A stretch of 64,000 nucleotides of DNA from Oxyruncus cristatus (Eukaryota; Chordata; Aves; Passeriformes; Cotingidae): assembly GCA_013399855.1 (NCBI GenBank), contig VXAY01002475.1, forward strand, positions 519,741-583,740, in the 5' to 3' direction. The notes under the pieces were generated by a model. It saw only the letters and a list, made by a program, of their open reading frames with translations, searched no databases and was not told the DNA's origin. Positions 52,701 through 60,625 of the stretch are shown here, one piece after another; the stretch's first letter is position 1; each line of letters begins with the position of its first letter. The translations under genes and the position numbers were made by a program.

Positions 52701-55700
52701 TTCTTCCTCTTTGCCTGCAGTAAAGTGCTATGCTTACTGACAATGTGTCAGCTCTTCACAAGAGTAGAAGTTGAGGTAAGAATTGGAAATATTTTTGTAC
52801 TCAGATGCAGCAAGCAGGCAATTTCTACTTTAATATAAATGCATTATGCACATTATCAGTCACTGTTAGTGAAAAATAAACAAATGTATTAGAAACAAGA
52901 ACAAGAATCACAGAGGGCAATAAATTTAGTTTGTTGTCCATGTGTATGTTGTAAACTGTTGAGATGGAAACTGTTTTCTGTTAGAAACTCTGGTGAGTTT
53001 CTGAAAGAAAATTGTCAGAAACGTCTTTATTTTTAAAGCATTGAAAAATCATTGTTAGTTATCACCACGTGTTTTTTACAGATGTTAAAACTAAGAATTA
53101 GAACACGTTCTGTTAAAGGTTACAGCTTCTTTTTCCCAACTTCTTTTTTCTCTAATCCCTTCAAAGTATCCTTGTCTGCCTCACCATCATCCCAGACTGA
53201 ACTCTTACAGTTTTCTATGACTAAGAGCTTACTTAAGGACTCAAGTACTTGTACTGAGGCTTGTATGATGAACCAGTTCCCTTGATCATTAAAATCTGCT
53301 GCACAGCACAAAGACAGATGAATGACAACTGGAACAACATACACACTTCATAACATGAGCACACACACTCAGTCTGCTCCCTGTCAGAAAGGCGACATCA
53401 AACCACAGTAGTGAGGAGCCAGGTGAATTGTTCAGACCTCAGTTGAGGGTTGTATTTCACATTCCTTACCAGACCACAAAGGATTGTCAGTGTGGACTAA
53501 GTTGCTTTAGGGACCTGAGGAAGGGGAGAATTTGATGGGTTTTGCAGTTTATTTGCAAAGCCTAGAATTTAGCAAAGTTGTCCAAAGCCTTGTGAATGCC
53601 GGCAGTGTTGTTACTACTAACAATTAACCATATAGCCTGTGTTGTGAAACAATGAAATTCATTTTAAGAGAGCATCTTGTTACTGTATGATACATGCAAT
53701 AGGCACATATTCATAGAAGTTGTAATAAAGAGATCATTCTCCTAATAATTTTGTACAGAACGTAATTTATGTACGTGGGAGCAAAAAATAGTTAATGTAG
53801 CCCCTCCAGTAGAAGGAAGGGCTGCATTTTCCCCTACTTCAGAACTCAAACTTGTCTGTTAGAAAATAAATTTCGTGTTCCAAAAACTGAAAGTGTAGCA
53901 AATAAAGAATTGCAGCTTTCACAGAAGCATGTGTCCCCAAAGTCAAACTGATTTCTTGGCATCCATGCAAAAGTCTTTCAATTTCTAAAAGGAGAAGGGG
54001 CAGATTTTCCTGGGGTTGGAGGGAATCCAGCTACTTCTTTTAGGAGTGGACATTTCTGTTGCTGTCCCATGCTGTGAGGAAGTAACTTCTCCACTCCCAG
54101 CAGTCTTGCACTGCCTCTACCTGCTGTGCATGAGCAGTGATGGACTCTTGCAGTCCAGGGGTGTTTGTGTTTGCATGTTTAGTCAAACTAACAAACTGTA
54201 GATACTGAAAATTAAGCAGTGAACCTGCCAGTGAGTTTTAGGTCTGCAGAAGATACAGCATTTAGCAAATTCTGCAACAAGAGAAACTAGTTCAAAAGCA
54301 GATCAGAGAAGTATTTGTGCTCCTGAAAGAGCTGTGAAGAATTTTTCTTACAGGACTGCAATTTGACAGGGAAGGTTTACTTACTGCTCCTCAGCGGATA
54401 AGCAGCTGGGTGTGTGTGTGAGATCATTCCACCGCAGGATGTCAAGAAACCAAATTCTTCCTCCCTAGCTGTGGTTTCTGGCAAACAGGTTTTATGAGTA
54501 ATTGTAGGTGGGTTTTTTGAAGGGGATGGAGGTGGTGTTTAACCTGCCAGAAAGCTACATTGCTCTCTGAGAAAGACCTCAGCCTCGAGTGATGTAATGA
54601 CCACTTTCTTGCATAAACTTCATAGAGTTATGACTTCATCTCACCCAGTGACGACAGAGTTTTTGTGTCTGTACATTGTGCCTGTGCCTTCTCAATTTAG
54701 GAGTTATGTGACTTCTGAAGGGGAATTGTGATAAGCAGGGACCTGTGTCAGACCTTGAACAGAGCTGGCAACTGCTTGCAGAAGGAATGAAATCTCAAGC
54801 ATTCATGGGAGCAGCAGGAGCCCTGCTTTCCTTACAGGGGAGACAACTTTGAAGTATAAACAGAAAATTGTTATGGCTATTTGACAGATAACCAGTTCCA
54901 TAAACTTACTGGCTTTAATCAGGAAGAGGAAGCATTCCTTAAAAACAAGCATTAAAAGGCTGTTCAGGATGGCCTGCATTTACATGGGACAGTTACCACT
55001 GTATTAGTGCATCACCAGCAGCTGCAATATAACTGAAGAAAAATACTGACACAAAGTTGGCAACTGTGTCTTCCAGTGAATTCTGAGCAACATCTTATTT
55101 TGGAATTGCTGTATTCTAGGAATACAGGGCCAGACTGCAGGGTGGGGAGCAGCAGAACTCAGATAACTGATAACCATAGCTGAGAAGAGGCACAGTAAAC
55201 AGAGCTGTGAGCAAACACTTTAGACTGAAGTAGAAAGAGCAAAATACTCCTCCACATGCACTGCTTTGCAAACAGATGCTGGTTCACACTGCAATAGACA
55301 GTAGTTCCTCTATAGGATATTTAAGTGAAAAAGAACTTCTTACATATTAATACTGGATAAATCCTCAACAGTAAACCTGTTGCCATCTAGATGTCTGAGG
55401 TGTTTTCAAGGTGTAGGAGGAGAGAAGATGGTTAGGATTTTTTACTCTCTGCTTGGAGTTCCAAAATTTTACCGTGTTGTATCCATTTAATGTGCTCCTT
55501 AAAACTCAGAACTGTGATTCCTTAACGTTTTTGTCATGGAGGAAAAATGTACAGGAAACTTACCAGTCACACGCTGACAGATACAATTAACAGGTACGAG
55601 GTGGGAGTGCAGTGTGTATTTAAAAACATTAAAACTCTTACATACACTATTGCAGTGTATGTAACACTGCAATATATAACATCACTGGTAGTATTTCAAA

Positions 55701-58029
55701 CTCACATTCTTACCAGTGTATCATTTAATCTTCTAACAAAGTAGGCAGTTATTATACTTTACTTCCTTGGGGGGTTAATTTTTCATATTAAAGAAGCTCC
55801 TACCAGTCCTTAAGAGGTAGTTTTGGACTAAATCTCATTTGCGTGGTGAGGGCAGAGGAGCCAGAGCTGTTTCTAAGGCAGCTGGGACCTCTAGTGCCCA
55901 GTTCCTTCATTGCATGGCTAATTTTTTCTCTGCTGTTTTTCCCCTATCATACAATAATAAGAAATTGTTCATGTTGCTAATAAAGTGAGGACTACTGAAT
56001 TCATTGGATAACTTATCCCTTTCAGTTTCTGCCTGTTCACGTTCCTACTGAAGAAGAAAAGAAGGATCCCATTCTTTTTGCCTACAGAGTCCGACAAACC
56101 ATGGCAACGTAAGCAGTCATCAGTTAAATCTTTGAGAATTGTTCTTTTATATCCAGAAATTCCAGATATATCCTACCCATCAAGTGCAGTTTATTCAAGT
56201 CCCAGGTACTATATATAGGAATTGCTCTAGCTTTTCCCTAAGAGGTGTCAAATTCCTATACTAGAACAACCTGATTGTTTTTACATGGAGCATAAGGGAG
56301 GGTGTCTTACGTTGAAATATAATATGTTCAATTCACAGAAAACTGGAATAAATTTCTCTCTTTTTGCTTGTCAGGAATGAGTGGGTGGTTTGTTCTCCAG
56401 GGTTACTGGGCTGCATTTACAAGGTTATAAATCATAAAACATCATGATGCTGCCATAACATAGTTTCCCAGTGTGGTTTCACAGTTACACAAAATGTATT
56501 GCTTTGTCCTACTTGCAGCAGCGCAAAAATGAATTATCATTTGTTTCGCATGTTAGAGAAGGGAAACAGTCAACAAAAAGTAATTTTCAATCAAGAAACT
56601 GATTTTTCTTTTTCCTTAATTTTGTTTCAGTGCTTTGAATGTGCCAGTCACTGATCACACGTTTGAAGATTGCAGACTGATGATTTCAGCAGGACAGCTG
56701 ACTTTACCCATGGAAGCTGGGCTGGTGGAGTTCACCAAAATTAGCAAGAAACTCAAGTAAGGGAAGTTTAGCTGTTGGTAGCTTAACTACTGCAGTGCTG
56801 CAGGTGTCAATGGCCATCTGCAAAAGGATAAATTACCTGACAACTGACTTGGCCTCGTGTAATATAGTGTATTTATGCATACAACTTACCATTACATACA
56901 TAAATTACAGGGAAATCAGAGAGGAGGAAAATCCCAGGAAGAACTAATCCCAAGTAATTTTTGTGGGCAGTGTTGCGAGGGGGAACATGCATTTTTCTAA
57001 TCTTTTATGGAATTATCTCACCGGAGAGTGAGGAAGGTAGAGCAGTACCTATTTGAAGCACTTGATACAAATTTAAATTGCTTTAGTGGAGAGGCACTGG
57101 CAGCATGTGGCAGGAAGTAAAAAAACCTCTCCAGCCTGAGGTTTCAGCCAGTGGTTTACTGTTCTTAGTTGTATTGTGCAGCCACATGTCACTTGTGATG
57201 TCAACTTTTTCTGACTGGATACAGTGGAATTTGAGGGCTGAACCACATAACCATACAGTAACTCCATCAAATAACCTGGCATGGTTGTGGGCAAGTCTGA
57301 ATTATGTGTGCAGTGAATCTTGACTTATTATTTATGTGCTAAATCATAAATAATGTCAAACTGTTTGGAACAGTTACTTGGTAATACTAATTATTCTTAC
57401 TGAGGTACAGTGGTATATTTCTGCAGAGATCAGATACTTTTGAGGCTGTAGTGATGCTGCTGTTAGGGTAGAGATTCTGTCATAGAGCTGAGATCTGCTC
57501 CCTCTTAAGGAAATACACCAGAGCATGATGCAGCAAAGTAATGCTACACGTGAATTTATGGTAATGAAAAGCTCTCTGCTGGAGTAGCCCAGTAACTGAA
57601 CGGATGATTCTAGGTTTGGGAAATTACTCTAAGGAAGCCTGACATACCCAAGCATAGAACTGCCTGCTCTTAATATTAATAACCGGGGGGGATCAGTCCT
57701 TAATTTGCTGATTTAATATAAAATAACCAGTCTGAAGTACAGCATTAGAAATGCTGTGCACACATGCTCCGTGTGGCAGGTTTTTGTCTTTGAACATTGT
57801 AATCACTCCCACTGAAATTCCATCTGTCCAAGAACTGCTCTATAGAAATATCTCCTCTCCCTCGTGTTTGCATAGCCTAAAATGGAAACATGTCAGAGAG
57901 CAGTTGGATACTTTTGCTGCTATTGCAAGTGCTTCCAAAGGGGGAAGAATTGGAATTGAGGAGTTTGCGGACTACTTGAAGCTGCCTGTTTCAGATGTCC
58001 TCAAAGAGCTGTTTCAACTCTTTGACAGG
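43650..58029 (+). CDS. LPCAT2: Lysophosphatidylcholine acyltransferase 2 (lyso-PAF acetyltransferase), exons 2-11, partial
   Basis: Ten exons join in frame into 348 codons: 43650-43789, 44768-44985, 46254-46366, 49084-49144, 50101-50159, 51353-51387, 52721-52775, 56026-56108, 56631-56756 and 57876-58029. Human LPCAT2 is 544 aa, so about 64% is visible. The enzyme acylates lysophosphatidylcholine and acetylates lyso-PAF at ER and lipid-droplet membranes. Seen in order: a hydrophobic membrane segment (GIILVPFRATCLIFILLLAW), the catalytic HX4D box HSSFFD, motif II around VSRQDPDSRKN, motif III FPEGTCTNRS, motif IV VPVQPVLLRYPN, and the PlsC-to-EF linker ending SDVLKELFQLFDR at the start of the first EF-hand. 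Exon 1 is missing (N gap) and the exons for the EF-hand loops and C-terminus are beyond 64000. The GAFIPG motif of human LPCAT1/2 reads GAFVSR here. No stop or frameshift is seen. Confidence 0.94.
43790..44767 (+). other. LPCAT2 intron 2 (978 bp)
   Basis: Intron with GT-AG ends and a short GGA-rich patch near 44281. Nothing else was recognised. Confidence 0.85.
44768..44985 (+). CDS. LPCAT2: LPCAT2 exon 3: catalytic HX4D motif
   Basis: The acceptor is tttctatttacaag and the donor is tttggca|gtaagt. It encodes RMIRTTLSGLTRAAFFIMGF, VKVKGKIASLPEAPIFVAAP, then HSSFFDAIVCALTGMPSIVS and RAENLSTPVFG. His and Asp of HSSFFD form the acyltransferase catalytic dyad known for this family. Confidence 0.95.
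44986..46253 (+). other. LPCAT2 intron 3 (1.3 kb)
   Basis: Intron with GT-AG ends. It holds a probable MIR-type SINE fragment near 46.06-46.13 kb. No exon was recognised. Confidence 0.8.
46055..46135 (+). mobile_element. MIR-type SINE 3' fragment
   Basis: The stretch tgtgtcttacttcccatttc then gcaaaatgaggagaataata resembles the well-known MIR block 'cctcagtttcctcatctgtaaaatgaggataataa'. It lies just upstream of LPCAT2 exon 4. It is diverged, so the limits are approximate. Confidence 0.5.
46254..46366 (+). CDS. LPCAT2: LPCAT2 exon 4: acyltransferase motif II
   Basis: The acceptor is ttatctctttcgcag and the donor is ccacag|gtaata. It encodes ILSSLQPVAVSRQDPDSRKN then TVAEITKRALSRGQWPQ, in phase 0 at its end. 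The VSRxDPDSRK block is the substrate-binding motif II of LPCATs. Confidence 0.95.
46367..49083 (+). other. LPCAT2 intron 4 (2.7 kb)
   Basis: Intron with GT-AG ends and a poly(T) run near 47578-47592. No exon, RNA gene or clear transposon was recognised. Confidence 0.8.
49084..49144 (+). CDS. LPCAT2: LPCAT2 exon 5: EGTC motif III
   Basis: A 61-bp exon with acceptor ctttaaatccaag and donor aaacaag|gtgaga. It encodes ILIFPEGTCTNRSCLITFKQ. EGTC is the defining glycerolipid-acyltransferase motif of the LPCAT group. Human LPCAT2 has FKPG where this has FKQG. Confidence 0.94.
49145..50100 (+). other. LPCAT2 intron 5 (956 bp)
   Basis: Intron with GT-AG ends and an A-rich stretch near 49911-49970. 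Nothing else was recognised. Confidence 0.8.
50101..50159 (+). CDS. LPCAT2: LPCAT2 exon 6: motif IV
   Basis: A 59-bp exon with acceptor gtggctgcag and donor cacgctg|gtaagc. It encodes AFVSRVPVQPVLLRYPNTL. VPVQPV is motif IV. The residues just before it, VSR, differ from IPG of human LPCAT1 and LPCAT2. Confidence 0.94.
50160..51352 (+). other. LPCAT2 intron 6 (1.2 kb)
   Basis: Intron with GT-AG ends. Nothing was recognised in it. Confidence 0.8.
51353..51387 (+). CDS. LPCAT2: LPCAT2 exon 7 (35-bp small exon)
   Basis: The acceptor is ttttttccttag and the donor is ctcatt|gtaagt. It encodes DTVTWTWQGYS plus two bases of a Phe codon completed by exon 8. Its length is not a multiple of three, so skipping would shift the frame. 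Confidence 0.92.
51388..52720 (+). other. LPCAT2 intron 7 (1.3 kb)
   Basis: Intron with GT-AG ends. It holds a possible reverse-oriented MIR fragment near 52.34-52.44 kb. No exon was recognised. Confidence 0.8.
52335..52440 (-). mobile_element. Possible MIR-type SINE fragment
   Basis: The order 'gtttcgcagctgagagaata', 'ataaattaaagctacttctc' and 'aatccagtgtgtgttca' parallels the reverse MIR sequence ('ttttacagatgaggaaact...gaggttaagtgacttgctca...aacccag'). It is diverged and the assignment is tentative. Confidence 0.4.
52721..52775 (+). CDS. LPCAT2: LPCAT2 exon 8
   Basis: The acceptor is tctttgcctgcag and the donor is gttgag|gtaaga. It encodes KVLCLLTMCQLFTRVEVE, matching the hydrophobic segment and following strand of human LPCAT2. 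Confidence 0.93.
52776..56025 (+). other. LPCAT2 intron 8 (3.3 kb)
   Basis: Intron with GT-AG ends. It contains a weak MIR-like patch near 55.72-55.77 kb. Other open frames are short and unrecognised. Confidence 0.8.
55721..55765 (-). mobile_element. Possible MIR/L2-like remnant
   Basis: The stretch catttaatcttctaacaaag then taggcagttattatacttta resembles the reverse MIR/L2 block 'ttaatcctcacaacaaccctatgaggtaggtattattat'. It is only about 45 bp and could be chance. Confidence 0.3.
56026..56108 (+). CDS. LPCAT2: LPCAT2 exon 9
   Basis: The acceptor is cttatccctttcag and the donor is atggcaac|gtaagc. It encodes FLPVHVPTEEEKKDPILFAY then RVRQTMA and two bases of a Thr codon. It matches human FMPVQVPNDEEKNDPVLFA in layout. 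Confidence 0.94.
56109..56630 (+). other. LPCAT2 intron 9 (522 bp)
   Basis: Intron with GT-AG ends. Nothing was recognised in it. Confidence 0.85.
56631..56756 (+). CDS. LPCAT2: LPCAT2 exon 10
   Basis: The acceptor is taattttgtttcag and the donor is aaactcaa|gtaagg. It encodes ALNVPVTDHTFEDCRLMISA then GQLTLPMEAGLVEFTKISKK and L. The VTDHTFEDCRLMISAGQLTL block is highly conserved with human LPCAT2. Confidence 0.95.
56757..57875 (+). other. LPCAT2 intron 10 (1.1 kb)
   Basis: Intron with GT-AG ends. Nothing else was recognised. Confidence 0.85.
57876..58029 (+). CDS. LPCAT2: LPCAT2 exon 11: lead-in to the first EF-hand
   Basis: The acceptor is ctcgtgtttgcatag and the donor is gacagg|gtgagt. 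It encodes LKWKHVREQLDTFAAIASAS, KGGRIGIEEFADYLKLPVSD and VLKELFQLFDR, ending in phase 0 at the first calcium-loop Asp-Arg. The rest of the EF-hand loop must be in the next exon, which is not found before 64000. Confidence 0.95.
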
Positions 58030-59466
58030 GTGAGTAGTTGGTTAACTGACTTGTTGACAATATTTTGTTAGAAATCACATCCCAAAAGGATACTTAATTC
58101 GTTATGTCCAACTTAGTAAATGCTTCTTAATTAGCAGTTCCTGTAGGCAAGATAGGTGACTCTTAAGAGTTTCCTTCACAAGTTTTGATGGAGAAACAGT
58201 GATCAGTTTGTATCTTGGGAGATGGCAGCCATCCCTTGGACCAAGTTGCTGCACCAGTATCAGACAATAATCTCCATGCTGTAATGGCTGAATATTTCTT
58301 TTCTAGTGCAGATTTTGAGCTTATGTACTCATGTATGTAGTTATGTACTTATGACAGCTTAATTAACTGATGTAAGTAGATAATTTAAGGCAGAGTGAAT
58401 CTCGCTAGAGTGTTAACTGGTGTTCCTGCCGTGTTTGTGAAGGGTGCTGTTAGAGTTTACAGGGACCCCTCTTGCCTAAGGAGTCTAACTCCTATGGCCT
58501 CCTCCAGCCATAAAGGGGGCTGTGCATTAATATGATCATTTAGGCTTTCCCCCATGGTCAGTGCTAATCTCTCCCATTTTCTGCTTCTCTCTGAGGATGG
58601 CAGAAATTGCTCTGTGGATGCCCTTCTGACTATACCAGAAGCATCAGTGACTAGAGCAGGGCACAGAATTCATCTTCTAGGCACCCAGCATGTGCTGCAG
58701 TGCAAGCAGCATGTTGTCCTGCAAGTGCTTATGACCTGGGGGGTTTCTCTTACCACAGGAGCTTTCCCAGCTCAGCCTCACTCCTGCTGATCAAGTTAAA
58801 TTTAACAGCACACCTGTCCTTGGCAGTTCATTGTGTTGTAAATGCCCATTAAAACCATTTCAGGATTTTTCCAGATAAAAAGTTTTTACAAGTTTTAGGG
58901 AAGAGTCAAATGCATTTCCTGAATTGCTGAGTGTATTGAAGCTCTAGCAGAGCTGGGTCCTCATCTTTTCATCGTTCTTGCCTCCTCATCTTGGACCATT
59001 GGCTCCTTTGAGCCTGGAGTTGGGAGTCCTGAAGCACAGTACCTAGTTGAAGGGATGAAAGATTGCCAGAACAGACGGGTGCAAGGCTGTGTTCGTCTTC
59101 AAGGAGATCAGCGTACCTGAGGATCAGTCCCTCATGTAGCAGGGCTCTTTTCGAATTGCTTCAGGTATGAGCACAGGCATTTTGAGACTTCTGCTCCGTG
59201 GCTTTCAACCTCATCATTTTTTTCTCTAAAATGGTTCCTCAAATCACATGAAGCTAACCATGCAAAGAAGAAAAGAAGAAAGGCAGGCGTATCATCACCT
59301 GACAGAAACCAGTGAGACCTCCCTGGCAGCCAGAGACATGCACAGACATGGTGAAGTCTAAGCATGCGGATAAGCTGTGCTTTGCCCACGCCCCAGTCAG
59401 ACACTACATAGCTTCGGAGAGTTACAGAAGCCCTGGATCTCTGTCTCCCTTCAATAAATCTTGACG

Positions 59467-60216
59467 ATGTTCCTTGCTAAAGCTTTGCTGAGCGGAGGAA
59501 GTGGCAGTGGCCGTGGAGGGAGCCTTGCACGTGGCCTTGGAGGTCTCCTAACAGGAGGCGGTGGACATGGAGGGAATATTGGAGGACTCGTCGGAGGTCT
59601 TGTCAATCTTATAAGTGAAGCAGCAGCTCAGTATAATCCAGAGCCACCTCCACCTCCTCGCAATCATTTCACAAATGTGGAAGCTTATGAGAGCGAGGAG
59701 ATCAGACGGTTTCGTCGCCTTTTCGCCCAGCTGGCTGGAGATGATATGGAAGTGTGTGCCACAGAGCTGAGGGACATCCTGAACAAAGTTGTTTCCAAAC
59801 ATCAAGACTTGAAGACAGATGGCTTCAGCTTAGACACGTGCCGTAGCATGGTAGCCGTCATGGACTGTGACACAAATGGCAAACTGGGCTTTGAAGAGTT
59901 TAAGTACCTGTGGAACAACATCAAGAAATGGCAGTGTGTGTACAAGCAGTATGATACTGATCAGTCAGGCACTCTTGGGAGAGCTCAGCTGCCAAACGCC
60001 CTGAAGGCTGCGGGGTTCCACCTGAAAGAACAACTCCTGCAGGTCATCGTGCGCAGATACGCCGACGAGGACGGCAGCATGGATTTCAACAGCTTCATCA
60101 GCTGCTTGGTGCGGCTGGACAGCATGTTCCGCACCTTCAAGGCCCTGGACCGGGATGGAAGTGGGCAGATCAAGGTGACCATTGAAGACTGGCTGCAGCT
60201 GACCATGTATTCCTGA
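59467..60216 (+). CDS. CAPNS2: Calpain small subunit 2 (intronless, nested in LPCAT2)
   Basis: A single uninterrupted frame of 249 aa, close to human CAPNS2 (248 aa). The start is the ATG at 59467: it is the first ATG after an in-frame TAA at 59455-59457, has A at -3, and gives the family N-terminus MFLAKALL. It is the regulatory subunit that pairs with a calpain catalytic subunit and binds calcium. Residues 9-50 are Gly-rich, 58-64 are a Pro run, and about 77-249 are the penta-EF-hand domain. Visible EF loops are about residues 133-144 (DCDTNGKLGFEE), 163-174 (DTDQSGTLGRAQ) and 228 onward (DRDGSGQIKV); EF4 near 200-210 is degenerate. The C-terminal EDWLQLTMYS is the dimerising EF5 end. It lies in LPCAT2 intron 11, same strand. 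Lack of introns fits origin as a CAPNS1-type retrocopy. The frame is intact, arguing for a functional gene. Confidence 0.95.
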   Translation: MFLAKALLSGGSGSGRGGSLARGLGGLLTGGGGHGGNIGGLVGGLVNLISEAAAQYNPEPPPPPRNHFTNVEAYESEEIRRFRRLFAQLAGDDMEVCATELRDILNKVVSKHQDLKTDGFSLDTCRSMVAVMDCDTNGKLGFEEFKYLWNNIKKWQCVYKQYDTDQSGTLGRAQLPNALKAAGFHLKEQLLQVIVRRYADEDGSMDFNSFISCLVRLDSMFRTFKALDRDGSGQIKVTIEDWLQLTMYS

Positions 60217-60625
60217 AGGCACAGCAGAGGAGAACAAGCTTCATCTGGAAGATACACAGGGAAGGCTACAGTCCTGGGCTGTAGAACTGTAGCCTTTTCC
60301 TTGTTCTAAGGCAGATGGAGCTAGTGGTAGATGGCTCAGCTTCAGTTGTTGTGATTCCTCTTGTGCATGCATTAGTCTGCTTTTCGGAGGGGTTTGTGTA
60401 AGTTGTCGACTGGACATGAGTCTGTCTCAGAAAACTAACTCTAGACTCTTAAAGGGAGGGAATATATTGAAAGGATCAAAACTTCGCTATTTCTTTACAT
60501 AAAGGGGCTTGTATATGAGTGTAACTATTATATAAAAAGCTCCTAAATTTAGTGTTGATGTTGCTGTTCTGATTTGTCAGCAGTCACTAAGCTTGAATAA
60601 AAGTCTGTTTGCCTGAAGGCAATCA
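60217..60625 (+). other. CAPNS2: CAPNS2 3' untranslated region
   Basis: About 0.4 kb from the CAPNS2 stop to just past AATAAA at 60596-60601, followed by a T/G-rich stretch (agtctgtttgcctg). The exact cleavage site is inferred. Confidence 0.6.
60596..60601 (+). terminator. CAPNS2 poly(A) signal
   Basis: Canonical AATAAA in cttgaataaaagtctg, 380 bp after the CAPNS2 stop. It lies within an LPCAT2 intron, so its use would end CAPNS2 transcripts and could also prematurely terminate LPCAT2 transcripts. Confidence 0.7.

Noticed and set aside
59461..59466. Upstream TTG as the CAPNS2 start
   Set aside because: It adds only two residues and is a non-ATG codon; the ATG at 59467 gives the exact family N-terminus.
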